DNA of 64,000 bases from Serratia quinivorans (GTDB lineage Bacteria > Pseudomonadota > Gammaproteobacteria > Enterobacterales > Enterobacteriaceae). The notes below the pieces were generated by a model. The model saw nothing but the letters and a program-made list of their open reading frames with translations, had not been told where the DNA came from and ran no database searches. The position numbers and the translations under genes are program-made. The stretch covers positions 124,001 to 188,000 of the forward strand of contig NZ_CAMKGL010000007.1 of NCBI RefSeq assembly GCF_946227985.1, read 5' to 3'. Shown here one piece after another: positions 8,555-17,214 of this stretch (position 1 is the first letter of the stretch; each line of letters begins with the position of its first letter).

Positions 8555-8579
8555 GGAACTGAGTTCCATATAGTGGAAC
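8555..8579 (+). promoter_or_regulatory. Putative autoregulatory operator and -10 of the IclR-type gene
   Basis: GTTCC-N7-GGAAC at 8563-8579 is a perfect dyad (GTTCCA/TGGAAC, 6-bp arms) of the kind bound by IclR-family regulators; E. coli IclR binds TGGAAAT-N-ATTTCCA. A second palindrome GGAACTGAGTTCC at 8555-8567 shares its left arm. The centre contains TATAGT (8569-8574), a good -10, so occupancy would block the promoter. The same GTTCC-N7-GGAAC spacing recurs at 9474-9490 before the OPT gene. Confidence 0.55.
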
Positions 8580-8589
8580 AAGGCGTGCG

Positions 8590-9363
8590 ATGACAACTCT
8601 GGAAAATGCTGCTGCGGTATTAAAGTTATTTTCACAACAGCGAATGATGCACGGCCAGGCCGGTATTTCATTCAGTGATGTGGTGAGTCAATTGGCGCTG
8701 CCAAAAAGCACGGCCTCTCGCCTGTTACAGACCATGGAAAATGAGGGCATGCTGGAGCGCGATCCTGACAGCAAGCTGTATAAAATCGGTCGTTTGCTGC
8801 TATCGGTCTCCAGCCACTATCTGTCGACGCCGTTGGTCGACAGCGTGGCGGCCAGTATGGTGCAGCTCAGTCAACAGACTAACTGCACGGGGTATGTTTC
8901 AGTGCTGGAAGCGCAGGAAATTATGGTGATGCGCATGTTCCCCGGTCGCCATTTCCTCCAGGTGGTGACGCCGGCGGGCAGCCGCTCACCGGTGGCGGAA
9001 ACCTCGGTAGGCCGGGCGATACTGGCGCGTGACAGTGATGAGCAGGTGATAGCGCGTTTTGCCGCAGGCTACCGTGCGGCTTCACCCAACGCTCCGCAAA
9101 CGCTGAAGGCATTGTTGAGCAAGCTGGCACAGGTTCGGCAGCAGGGCTGGTCTCTGGCACGTAACGAGACGCTGCAGGGCATCAGTTCGCTGGCGACATC
9201 GGTGACCAACAAACACCGCAATGAGACGGTCGGTCTGTGTTTGTCTTTTCCTACGCAGGCGGAAGAACAGCCATTTTCACCCGGTGTGCTGGAAGCATTA
9301 ATGACAGTATCCCGGCAATTGGCGGAAAAACTCGGTGATGATTATTGGCAACAGATCAAATAA
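8590..9363 (+). CDS. IclR family transcriptional regulator
   Basis: A 257-residue regulator with an N-terminal winged helix at about 1-70 (FSDVVSQLALPKSTASRLLQTMENEGML) and a C-terminal GAF-like effector domain at about 80-250 (SPVAETSVGRAILA, ARNETLQGISSLATSV, VGLCLSFPT). This is the standard IclR architecture and length. IclR regulators usually control a neighbouring catabolic operon in response to a small substrate. Here the downstream OPT, DUF1177 and aroM genes run in the same direction, and both this gene and the OPT gene are preceded by the same dyad, so a local regulon is the simplest reading. The ligand is unknown. Confidence 0.88.
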   Translation: MTTLENAAAVLKLFSQQRMMHGQAGISFSDVVSQLALPKSTASRLLQTMENEGMLERDPDSKLYKIGRLLLSVSSHYLSTPLVDSVAASMVQLSQQTNCTGYVSVLEAQEIMVMRMFPGRHFLQVVTPAGSRSPVAETSVGRAILARDSDEQVIARFAAGYRAASPNAPQTLKALLSKLAQVRQQGWSLARNETLQGISSLATSVTNKHRNETVGLCLSFPTQAEEQPFSPGVLEALMTVSRQLAEKLGDDYWQQIK

Positions 9364-9462
9364 CACACCGGAACAATCCTCCAGTAACTGATAATTAACG
9401 AAAACCAACGCCAGGGAATTTCTTAATTATCTATCTTGGATTTATGGGCAATAAAGACTTAA

Positions 9463-9501
9463 CGGCACTCACAGTTCCAATATTCGGAACTGTGAGTGCC
9501 G
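9463..9501 (+). promoter_or_regulatory. Perfect 16-bp inverted repeat before the OPT gene, containing a second IclR-type site
   Basis: CGGCACTCACAGTTCC at 9463-9478 is the exact reverse complement of 9486-9501, with a 7-base loop. Its core GTTCC-N7-GGAAC (9474-9490) matches the dyad before the regulator gene. There is no T-run after it, which argues against a simple terminator. It may be an extended operator or an mRNA hairpin in the leader of the OPT operon, whose start codon is 58 bases downstream. Confidence 0.55.
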
Positions 9502-9558
9502 CCTCATGCCGAAATTAACGTTGCCAGACGCCAGGGAATATTCAGGGAAATTAAAACT

Positions 9559-11124
9559 ATGAAACCAAATAGCAGCATAAATCCTTTGAAAGATATCGGT
9601 ACTCTGCTGGTGATGGTGCTGCTGTCCATCGTTGGCGCGATTATCGGCGTGCAGCTGATCACCACGCTGGGCGTGACGCCCAATACGTCGATTATTGGCG
9701 CGTTGCTCGCCATGCTGTTGGCGCGCATTCCGCTGCAAATGTTCCAGCGCTACCGCTCGGTACATACGCAAAACCTGGCGCAAACGGTGATCTCTTCCGC
9801 CACCTTTGGCGCGGCCAACTCGCTGCTGATGCCAATTGCCGTGCCTTATGTGATGGGGCAACCGCAGCTGATCCTGCCGATGTTTTGCGGGGTGGCGGCC
9901 GCGATGTTGCTCGACGCCTACCTGCTGTATCGCATGTTTGACACCAAAATCTTTCCCGCGGCCAATGCCTGGCCACCGGGTGTCGCGGCGGCGGAAGCCA
10001 TTAAGGCCGGTGACCGGGGCGGTAAACAAGCCTGGCTGCTGGTGGTGGGCGTGGCGGTAGGCATCGCCGGTTCGATGCTTAAAATCCCGATGGCGGCGTT
10101 CGGCACCGCGTTTATCGGCAATATCTGGGCATTGGGCATGTTTGGTGTCGGCCTGTTGCTGCGAGCCTACGCGGAACCCATGGCAGGCTTTGATATCAAT
10201 GCACATTTCATTCCTCACGGGGTGATGGTCGGGGCCGGGCTGGTGGCATTGATCCAGGTGGTTCAGGTGATCCGCAGCAAGCGTGCGGATACCGGTGGTT
10301 ATAGCCAGGCCGACAGTGAAGTGCGCAAGGCGCTGGGGTTGGGCGCGGTGGGCTATATCGTTATTGCCGCGCTGCTGGCGTTGGCCGGCGGGCTGTACAG
10401 CGAGATGTCGCTGGGCATGCTGGTGCTGTTTGTGATTTACGCCGCCTTTGCCGCCTTTGTGCATGAACTGATCGTCGGCATCGCCGCGATGCACTCCGGC
10501 TGGTTCCCGGCCTTTGCGGTGGCGCTGATTACGTTGATTATCGGCATCCTGATTGGCTTCCCGCCGCTGGCGCTGTGCGTGCTGACCGGGTTTACCGCCG
10601 CTACCGGCCCGGCGTTTGCCGATATGGGCTTTGATCTGAAAGCCGGCTTCATTCTGCGCGGCTACGGCAAAGATCTGCAGCAGGAGCTGCTGGGGCGCCG
10701 CATTCAGCTATTTGCCGCGCTGATCGCCTTTGTCATCGCCATTCCGGTGGTGTACTTCGCTTATACCAGCTACTTCCTGCAGGACCTGATCCCGCCGGTG
10801 GCGCGGGTGTACGCCAAAACCATCGAGGCGGGTGCGCAGCCGGGCATTGCCTACAGCCTGCTTATCTGGGCGGTCCCCGGTGCCATCGTGCAGTTGATTG
10901 GCGGGCCCAAGCGTCAACTCGGCGTGCTATTGGCCACCGGTCTGCTAATCAACAACGCGTTGGCAGGTTGGGCAGTGATCGTCGGTATCGCGCTGCGCAT
11001 CCTGATTATTCGCCGTTGGGGTGACAAGGGGCGCACGCCGATGGAGATCATGGCGGCCGGTTTTATCGCCGGTGACGCGCTGTACAGCTTCTTCAATTCC
11101 ATTTTTTCCAGCAAAGGGAAATAA
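9559..11124 (+). CDS. OPT/YSL family transporter
   Basis: A 521-residue polytopic inner-membrane protein of the oligopeptide transporter (OPT) superfamily, with about a dozen hydrophobic segments. Recognisable features are the opening GTLLVMVLLSIVGAIIG, the SATFGAANSLLMPIAVPYVMG loop, the FPAANAWPPGVAAAEAIKAGD segment typical of OPT proteins, and the end MEIMAAGFIAGDALYSFF. Family members are proton-coupled importers of peptides or metal chelates; bacterial substrates are mostly unknown. The ATG at 9559 follows AGGGA at 9544-9548 at a rather long distance; an upstream in-frame start at 9496 would run through the hairpin. It is followed after 32 bases by DUF1177 and then aroM, an apparent operon. 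Confidence 0.85.
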   Translation: MKPNSSINPLKDIGTLLVMVLLSIVGAIIGVQLITTLGVTPNTSIIGALLAMLLARIPLQMFQRYRSVHTQNLAQTVISSATFGAANSLLMPIAVPYVMGQPQLILPMFCGVAAAMLLDAYLLYRMFDTKIFPAANAWPPGVAAAEAIKAGDRGGKQAWLLVVGVAVGIAGSMLKIPMAAFGTAFIGNIWALGMFGVGLLLRAYAEPMAGFDINAHFIPHGVMVGAGLVALIQVVQVIRSKRADTGGYSQADSEVRKALGLGAVGYIVIAALLALAGGLYSEMSLGMLVLFVIYAAFAAFVHELIVGIAAMHSGWFPAFAVALITLIIGILIGFPPLALCVLTGFTAATGPAFADMGFDLKAGFILRGYGKDLQQELLGRRIQLFAALIAFVIAIPVVYFAYTSYFLQDLIPPVARVYAKTIEAGAQPGIAYSLLIWAVPGAIVQLIGGPKRQLGVLLATGLLINNALAGWAVIVGIALRILIIRRWGDKGRTPMEIMAAGFIAGDALYSFFNSIFSSKGK

Positions 11125-11156
11125 CCCACCCGGTTAAATTGTGAGGTCAGCCAATT

Positions 11157-12086
11157 ATGAGTTTGCAACAGACGCTGCAGGTTTTTGAATTAATTGATAG
11201 TGCTTATGTGAACGGTCAGCAGGTGGTCGATTTATTCACGTCCTATCCCGGCATCCGCGCCAGCACGCTGCGTGCCAGTGGGCCGAAGGGGGCGACCGAC
11301 TTCGTGCGCATTGAGATCCCCGGCAGCACCGGTAAAAGTCAGGGTGGGGATGCGCCGACGTTGGGCATTATCGGCCGCTTGGGCGGTATTGGTGCGCGGC
11401 CAACGCGTATTGGCCTGGTGTCCGACGGCGACGGAGCGATAGCCGCGATTGCCAGTGCGCTGAAGCTGGCGGAAATGCAGCGCAAGGGCGATGTGCTGGC
11501 GGGCGATGTGATCATCACCACCCATATTTGTCCTGATGCGCCAACCCGTCCGCACGACCCGGTCGACTTTATGGATTCGCCGATCGACGACGTGACGATG
11601 AACGATAATGAAGTGGTGCCGGAGGCCGATGCGATTTTGTCCATCGACACCACCAAGGGCAACCGCATCATCAACCACAAAGGCTATGCGTTGTCACCGA
11701 CGGTGAAAGAAGGTTACATCCTGCGGGTGGCGGAAGATCTGCTGCGGATTATGGAGATGACCAGCGGCCGCCCGGCGGTGACCTTCCCGATCACCACCCA
11801 GGACATTACGCCGTACGGCAATGGGGTACACCATCTGAACAGTATTTTGCAGCCCTCCACCGCAACCTCTGCGCCAGTGGTTGGTGTGGCAATCTGCACC
11901 GAGTCAGTAGTACCGGGTTGCGGAACCGGCGCCAGCCATGAAGTGGATATTGCGCTAACCGTCAAGTTTGCGGTTGAAGTGGCAAAAGAGTTTGGCCGCG
12001 GTAGCTGTGATTTTTATCAGGCCGATGAATACGCACAGTTGCTGGCGCTGTACGGCAGCCTGAGTCACCTGCAAAAAAGGAAATAA
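11157..12086 (+). CDS. DUF1177 family protein, possibly a metallopeptidase-like hydrolase
   Basis: A 309-residue protein that I recognise as the DUF1177 family, of unknown function. By eye the segment SDGDGAIAAIASALKLAE (89-106), followed by LAGDVIITTHICPDAP (114-129), resembles the Asp-centred metal site and following helix and strand of M20/M42 zinc exopeptidases. Other conserved-looking polar residues are D164, H225, H226 and H261. This similarity is my inference and needs a profile search. The gene lies between an OPT transporter and aroM with short gaps (32 and 4 bases), suggesting that it processes what the transporter imports. Confidence 0.75.
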   Translation: MSLQQTLQVFELIDSAYVNGQQVVDLFTSYPGIRASTLRASGPKGATDFVRIEIPGSTGKSQGGDAPTLGIIGRLGGIGARPTRIGLVSDGDGAIAAIASALKLAEMQRKGDVLAGDVIITTHICPDAPTRPHDPVDFMDSPIDDVTMNDNEVVPEADAILSIDTTKGNRIINHKGYALSPTVKEGYILRVAEDLLRIMEMTSGRPAVTFPITTQDITPYGNGVHHLNSILQPSTATSAPVVGVAICTESVVPGCGTGASHEVDIALTVKFAVEVAKEFGRGSCDFYQADEYAQLLALYGSLSHLQKRK

Positions 12087-12090
12087 CCGA

Positions 12091-12768
12091 ATGAATGCCT
12101 CATTTGCCACGCTGACTATCGGTCAGGCACCGCGCAGCGACATTATGCCGTTGCTGTCTGCTTATCTGCCTGCGGAGCAGGTGAGGCATGTCGGGTTGCT
12201 GGACGGGCTGAATGCCAGCCAGATTGACGAGCGTTATACACCGCAGGCTGGAGAGAAGGTGTTGGTTTCACGCCTGCTGGACGGCACACAGGTGAGATTG
12301 GCGGCCTCGCGGGTCGAAATGGGGTTGCAGCAGAAAATCAATGGGCTGGAAGCGGAGGGCTGTGAGGTGATCCTGCTGTTGTGCACCGGCGAGTTTGGCC
12401 AGTTGCATGCACAACAGGCGCTGTTGCTGGAGCCGGACCGCATTATTCCACCGTTGATTTCTGCCATTGTCAGCCAACATCGGGTCGGCATTGTGGTGCC
12501 GGTGGCGGAGCAAATCAGCCAGCAGGCGAGCAAATGGCAGTTGCTGGCGACGCCCCCCTGTTTTGCCGTCGCCAGCCCTTATTTGGCGGATGACGCGGTG
12601 CTGGAGTTGGCCGCATGCGAGTTACAGCGGCAGGGCGCGCAGGTGGTGGTGCTCGACTGCATTGGTTATCACCGGCAGCATCGTGATTTCCTGCAGGCGC
12701 GGCTTGAAATACCGGTGCTGTTGTCCAATGCGCTGGTGGCCAAGCTGGCCGCTGAGCTAATTGACTGA
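12091..12768 (+). CDS. aroM: AroM family protein
   Basis: A 225-residue homologue of E. coli AroM, recognised by its opening (TLTIGQAPRSDIMPLL), the LEPDRIIPPLISAIV segment and the end LDCIGYHRQHRDFLQ...VLLSNALVAKLAAELI. The function of AroM is not known. The fold pattern and two cysteines, C98 in LLLCTGEF and C190 in VLDCIGY, recall the two-cysteine active site of cofactor-independent Asp/Glu/hydantoin racemases; from memory E. coli AroM keeps only the second. In E. coli the gene is in the aroL operon; here it is 4 bases behind DUF1177 and belongs to the OPT operon. Confidence 0.9.
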   Translation: MNASFATLTIGQAPRSDIMPLLSAYLPAEQVRHVGLLDGLNASQIDERYTPQAGEKVLVSRLLDGTQVRLAASRVEMGLQQKINGLEAEGCEVILLLCTGEFGQLHAQQALLLEPDRIIPPLISAIVSQHRVGIVVPVAEQISQQASKWQLLATPPCFAVASPYLADDAVLELAACELQRQGAQVVVLDCIGYHRQHRDFLQARLEIPVLLSNALVAKLAAELID

Positions 12769-12978
12769 TTAAAAAGCCAATAAAATCTTATATGGCGGTC
12801 TGTCGGGGGCGGCGCTGCGTGCTTTTGGGCGTGGGCCCAGAACGGCAGGCTGAAGGTCAACCGCTTGGCAGCGTTTTACTCTGCGCCACGATCGCATTTC
12901 GCGAGAAAAACCAGTGACAGATCAACCTCAATCCCCCAATATGGATTTCCCATAAAGTTGATTACGCGGGTGACAGTT

Positions 12979-13269
12979 ATGCTGAAAGTGAACGAGTATT
13001 TTGCTGGAAAAGTGAAGTCTATCGGTTTTGATAGTAGCAGCATCGGTCTTACCAGCGTCGGTGTTATGGAAGAGGGTGAATACACCTTCAGCACTGCCCA
13101 GCCGGAAGAAATGACCGTGATTACCGGAGCGTTGAAAGTGCTGCTGCCGGGCTCGCCTGACTGGCAGGTGTTTACGCCAGGGGAGAAATTCTTCGTACCG
13201 GCCCACAGTGAGTTCAACCTGCAAGTGGCCGACGCAACCGCCTATCTGTGCCGTTATTTAAGTAAGTAA
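12979..13269 (+). CDS. ppnP: Pyrimidine/purine nucleoside phosphorylase
   Basis: A 96-residue cupin protein very like E. coli PpnP (YaiE): [17 protein letters not shown], then [25 protein letters not shown], and CRYL near the end. PpnP phosphorolyses a range of nucleosides to free base and ribose-1-phosphate. The start at 12979 gives the family length; an upstream in-frame ATG at 12865 would add a non-homologous extension. It is 210 bases from aroM and lies in the same relative place as in E. coli, just before rdgC. An ERIC element starts at its stop codon. Confidence 0.93.
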   Translation: MLKVNEYFAGKVKSIGFDSSSIGLTSVGVMEEGEYTFSTAQPEEMTVITGALKVLLPGSPDWQVFTPGEKFFVPAHSEFNLQVADATAYLCRYLSK

Positions 13270-13400
13270 CCCATAGCCTTCTTACTTGAAGCTGCAGCGT
13301 TGTTGGCTGCGTGCGCTCACCCCAGTCACTTACTTGAGTAAGCTCCTGGGGATTCCCGCACTTGCCGCCTAGCTGCAACTCCAATTAATTTGGGTATGCT
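13269..13400. repeat. ERIC element 1
   Basis: The core CGCTCACCCCAGTCACTTAC (13315-13334) and AGTAAGCTCCTGGGGATTC (13338-13356) match the ERIC/IRU consensus. The outer arms (ACCCATA... and ...TGGGTAT) form a loose terminal inverted repeat. It sits between the convergent ppnP and rdgC genes. Confidence 0.9.
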
Positions 13401-13428
13401 ATCTGTGTTGCAAAGCTACTCATGTGGA

Positions 13429-13456
13429 ACAAAGGCGCAGCGATTTGCGCCTTTGT
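13429..13456 (-). terminator. Terminator of rdgC
   Basis: ACAAAGGCGCA (13429-13439) pairs with TGCGCCTTTGT (13446-13456). On the minus strand it follows the rdgC stop and ends in T-rich sequence; it could serve both strands. Confidence 0.65.
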
Positions 13457-13460
13457 GTAC

Positions 13461-14372
13461 TTAGCGCTGAGCTTCGCCACCCAGGGCTTCGATGGTGTTT
13501 TTGATTAACGCCGCCAGCTCGCTGGTCATCAGGATAAAGTCGGCGTCAAAACGCTGGGCGAAGTCGTCACGATCGATATCGTCGTTCTGCTCGCGCAGCG
13601 TATCGGCGAACTTCAAACGCTTCAGCGAACCGTCGTCTGCCAGCACCAGTTGAATGCGCTCCTGCCAGTCCACCGCCAGCTTGGTCACCAACTTGCCGGC
13701 TTCGATATGTACCGCAATCTCATCGCTGATCAGGTTCTGTTTCTTGCAACGGATCACGCCGCCGTCTTCCAAAATCGCCTTCAGCTCCGCTTCGTCCTGA
13801 ATGATAAAGCCGGCCGGCAGTTCGCCGGAACGCACCCACTCGGTCAGCGTCAGTTCGATCGGGCTTTCCATGGTCAAGGGCACTACCGGCAGTGAACCCA
13901 GGCTCTTGCGCAGCAGCGCCAGAGTGTCTTCCGCGCGTTTGGCGCTGGCGGCATCAACCATAATCAGGTCGTTAACCGTGTCGATCCACATAAAAGTCTG
14001 GTTAAAGCGGCTGAAGGCGCGCGGCAACAGGCTGTGCAGCACTTCGTCTTTCAGCGCGTCTTTCTCGGTTTTCTTCAGCTTACGGTGCTGCTCACCTTCC
14101 AGGCGTTCAATTTTGGCCTGCAGCTCTTGTTTGATGACCGGCGACGGCAGGATTTTTTCTTCCTTGCGCGCGCAGATAACGATTTGGCCGTTAACCGCGT
14201 GTGTCAGTGACTCGCTGTGGGAACCCATCGGAGAAACCCAGCCGGTTTTCGCCATGTCCTGGCTGCCGCACGGGGTGAAAGCAAAAGCGCTGAGTTGTTT
14301 TTCCATTTCATCCGCGTTTAACGCCACTTCGCGGCTCAAACGGTAAACCATCAAATTCTTAAACCACAGCAT
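13461..14372 (-). CDS. rdgC: Recombination-associated protein RdgC
   Basis: A 303-residue protein matching E. coli RdgC in length and start ([15 protein letters not shown]). RdgC is a ring-forming, non-specific double-stranded DNA binding protein that competes with RecA at recombination and replication intermediates. The start at 14372 is the family start; an upstream in-frame extension to 14405 is not conserved. It is monocistronic, on the minus strand, and ends at a hairpin next to an ERIC element. In E. coli rdgC is next to mak; here a 10-kb sugar island lies between them. Confidence 0.95.
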   Translation of the reverse strand: MLWFKNLMVYRLSREVALNADEMEKQLSAFAFTPCGSQDMAKTGWVSPMGSHSESLTHAVNGQIVICARKEEKILPSPVIKQELQAKIERLEGEQHRKLKKTEKDALKDEVLHSLLPRAFSRFNQTFMWIDTVNDLIMVDAASAKRAEDTLALLRKSLGSLPVVPLTMESPIELTLTEWVRSGELPAGFIIQDEAELKAILEDGGVIRCKKQNLISDEIAVHIEAGKLVTKLAVDWQERIQLVLADDGSLKRLKFADTLREQNDDIDRDDFAQRFDADFILMTSELAALIKNTIEALGGEAQR

Positions 14373-14460
14373 AATGTTATCCCTGGCTGGGCGTGCGTCT
14401 GGCACGCTTATTCATCAAAAGCAGGGCGGCATAATAACGAATCAGGGGCGAAAAATCGCC

Positions 14461-17073
14461 TCATTCCCTCCGAATTGCGTCAGCGGCCGCGTTTGAGCGG
14501 CATGCCCGTTGCAGCGCCAACGCCAGTTGCCGCTGGCTGAAAGGCTTGCGCAGCAGTTCAACGTTGGGCAGTGTGTCTTCGTGGTGGCGGCGTATATCCT
14601 GACCGCTGATCAGCAGCGCGGTAATGCGCGGATTAATCTCCCGCGCCAGCCCAATCACCTGCACGCCGTCCAGTTCACCCGGCAGCATCAGATCGCTAAT
14701 CAATACCCCAATATCCGGCGTCTGGCGCAACAATGCCAACGCCTCATTGCTGTCTGCGCAGTCCAGCGTCAGGTAACCGAGCTGATGCAGGTGTTCGCAC
14801 AGCGTATGGCGCACGTCATTTTCATCTTCCAGCACCAACACCAGGCTGTCGGTGCCGTCGCTTTCTTCGAGCGGCAGGGGCGGTGCTTGCGTGATTGCCG
14901 GTGCCGGGGCGCGCGGCAGTTGCAGACGCACCAGAGTGCCTTTGCCCGGTGCGGTTTCAATCTGCACCCGGCCGCCTGACTGGCGGACAAAGCCGTAAAC
15001 CATCGACAGCCCCAGCCCGCTGCCGCTGCCCACTGGCTTGGTGGTGAAGAAAGGTTCGAACACCTGCGCTTTCACTTCCTCCGACATGCCGCAGCCGGTG
15101 TCGATCACCTCCAGCGCCACCATGTCCTGTTTCTTGCCACCGCTGCGCACCACGCGTTGGTTGTAGATACGGATCTTGACCACGCCGCTGCGGCCTTCCA
15201 TCGCATCCCGGGCGTTGACCACCAGGTTGATCAGCGCGTTTTCCAACTGATTGGCATCAACCCACGCCGGCCAGCCGGGCCGCTGAGTCTCAATGCTTAG
15301 CGACAACGTCGTGGGCAGTGAATGACGCAGCAACTCCTGCAGGTTTTCTACCAGCGTCTGTAGCGTGATGGCCTGCGGATGCAACGCCTGTTTACGCGAA
15401 AATGCCAGCAGCCGCTGGGTAAGCTGTGCACCGCGTTCGGCGGCCTTCAGCGCCCGGGCAATACGCTGTTCGGTTTGGGCGTCCTGAGTCTGTTGGGTGG
15501 TCAGTTCCAGGCTGCCGATAATCACCGCCAGCAGGTTGTTAAAATCATGCGCCAGGCCGCCGGTGAGCTGACCGACCGCCTTCATTTTCTGGCTGTGCAG
15601 CAGCGCCTCTTCCAGCGCTTTGCGCTCGGTGCGTTCCAATACCACGTTAACTACGCCGCGATTGGGCACCGGACTGAAGCGCAGCTCGACGGTGCGGCCG
15701 TCGCTCAGGCGCAGTTCCTGCGGCTGCGGCAGTTCACTGGACAGGTTGGCCAGCACCGCTTCCCAGCGCTGACCCGCCGGGGGCGTCACGTGTTGCAGCA
15801 GTTCACGGTAGTGTTGGCCCCGGTGCAACTGGTGTTCGTTTAGCCCCAGCAGCAGCGGATATTGCGGGTTCCATACCACCAGTTGGCCGTCGTTATCAAA
15901 CAGGGCAAAGCCGTCGCGCATTGCCAAAAAGGTAGTTTCCAGCTGGGTGCTTTTCTCTTTCAGCAGGCGAGAAGTTTGCTCCAGCGAGGCGGTATTGCGT
16001 GCAAAGACGTTGAATGCCCGCGCCAAATCGCCCAGTTCGTCACGGCGCTGCAGTGCCGGTACGCTGACCTCACGTTCGCCGCGCGCCAGCCGCGTCATGG
16101 CACCGGCGATTGCCGTCAGGTTCGATCCCAGATTACGGTAGATATACCACCCGGCGAAGCCGGTAATCACCAGCGCCAGCAGCGCGAACAGGCCGATAAA
16201 CCAGCTGATGGAGCTGAGCTCGCGATGGGTTTGATGGGTGCGCAGCTCCGACTCGTCCGCCACCTTCTGTACGTAGAGATTGATGTCGTCATTGAGCATC
16301 GCCACCAACGCCTTGATATGGTAGGTATAATAGGCCAGGGCCAGATCGCTTTGCTCCAGCTCCAGCGTTTCGGGCAGCAGGCGCTGCTCGCTGTCGCGAA
16401 ACTGCCGCATTTTCTCGTCGACCAGGGCATCCGGGCTGTGCTGCGGCCAGTAGGCCATCACGCTGTCGAGTTGCTGGGCGGCGGCCTTGGGCGTCGGGGT
16501 TTGAATGGCGATTGCCAGCAGCCGGTCGATCTGGCTCAGCAGCGGCAGCGAGGGCGGGTTCAGATTGTTACGCTGGTTGAGGTCGGCAATATGCCGCAGC
16601 GTGCTCTGCGCCTGATACAGCCCACTGAGCAGGATATTGCGTTGCAGATGCCGTGCGTGACCGAGATCCAGCATGCGGGTCACGCTGGTTTCCAACGCGT
16701 TGCTGCGGCTGATGATGCGTTGAACCAGCTCCGGCTCGCTATGCGCTAGCGGAGCGGCCGCCAGTCGGCCCAGAGAGGCCTGCAGCGCCAGCTGGGTTTG
16801 CTTCAGCCGGGCTGACTCGCTCTGATATTCCAGCGCCCCCACCACCTGCGATAGCCGAATGGCGGCGGTCGCCACATTTGAGGTATCCCGGCTCAGCGCC
16901 ATGCTGCCGTTCATCTCATTTAGCGTTTGCGCCTGAACTTGTTCCTGCAGCTTGCCCGCATGGTTAAAGCCGACGATCGCCACGCCGCTGACCATCAGCG
17001 TCACCGCCACCACCAACAGGTTGAACATCAGCAGGCGCCCACGTGCACCGGCAAGGAAAGGCAGTCTGCGCAT
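14461..17073 (-). CDS. Hybrid sensor histidine kinase
   Basis: An 870-residue membrane kinase. In order: transmembrane helix at about 15-36; a periplasmic, mostly helical sensor region at about 37-290; second transmembrane helix at about 292-313; HAMP; a PAS domain at about 385-480; a HisKA dimerisation helix with phospho-acceptor H509 in GLAHDFNN; an ATPase domain (DTGCGMSEEV, GSGSGLGLSMVYGF); and a C-terminal receiver with D794 in LISDLMLPG. There is no Hpt domain. The kinase is divergent from the sugar ABC operon over 141 bases, and an OmpR-type regulator closes the island on the other side, so it probably senses the imported sugar, perhaps through the binding protein (inference). Confidence 0.9.
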   Translation of the reverse strand: MRRLPFLAGARGRLLMFNLLVVAVTLMVSGVAIVGFNHAGKLQEQVQAQTLNEMNGSMALSRDTSNVATAAIRLSQVVGALEYQSESARLKQTQLALQASLGRLAAAPLAHSEPELVQRIISRSNALETSVTRMLDLGHARHLQRNILLSGLYQAQSTLRHIADLNQRNNLNPPSLPLLSQIDRLLAIAIQTPTPKAAAQQLDSVMAYWPQHSPDALVDEKMRQFRDSEQRLLPETLELEQSDLALAYYTYHIKALVAMLNDDINLYVQKVADESELRTHQTHRELSSISWFIGLFALLALVITGFAGWYIYRNLGSNLTAIAGAMTRLARGEREVSVPALQRRDELGDLARAFNVFARNTASLEQTSRLLKEKSTQLETTFLAMRDGFALFDNDGQLVVWNPQYPLLLGLNEHQLHRGQHYRELLQHVTPPAGQRWEAVLANLSSELPQPQELRLSDGRTVELRFSPVPNRGVVNVVLERTERKALEEALLHSQKMKAVGQLTGGLAHDFNNLLAVIIGSLELTTQQTQDAQTEQRIARALKAAERGAQLTQRLLAFSRKQALHPQAITLQTLVENLQELLRHSLPTTLSLSIETQRPGWPAWVDANQLENALINLVVNARDAMEGRSGVVKIRIYNQRVVRSGGKKQDMVALEVIDTGCGMSEEVKAQVFEPFFTTKPVGSGSGLGLSMVYGFVRQSGGRVQIETAPGKGTLVRLQLPRAPAPAITQAPPLPLEESDGTDSLVLVLEDENDVRHTLCEHLHQLGYLTLDCADSNEALALLRQTPDIGVLISDLMLPGELDGVQVIGLAREINPRITALLISGQDIRRHHEDTLPNVELLRKPFSQRQLALALQRACRSNAAADAIRRE

Positions 17074-17214
17074 TGGATCCCCCGTAACTGACTGTCCGCA
17101 TTATAAATCCTCGTCCCATTAACAATATGACAAAGATGAACGAGCGCTGACATTTTGCATTTATTTATGCGTGGTTTACTGCACTCAATCCGAACCGCAA
17201 CCCGAGGTATGACG

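Larger units (their letters stand above)
8287..8589. other. Intergenic region between yaiA and the IclR-type gene
   Basis: About 300 bases. It holds the yaiA terminator at 8300-8327 and, at the right end, the IclR-type operator and promoter. The AT-rich middle (8330-8540) shows no ORF or repeat I can support. Confidence 0.5.

Noticed and set aside
9469-10494. Minus-strand ORF (341 codons) opposite the OPT gene
   Set aside because: Very rich in His, Gln and Arg as expected of the complement of a membrane-protein gene; no homology recognised and no ribosome site.
15862-16749. Plus-strand ORF (295 codons) inside the hybrid kinase gene
   Set aside because: Entirely antisense to a clear kinase reading frame; a shadow.
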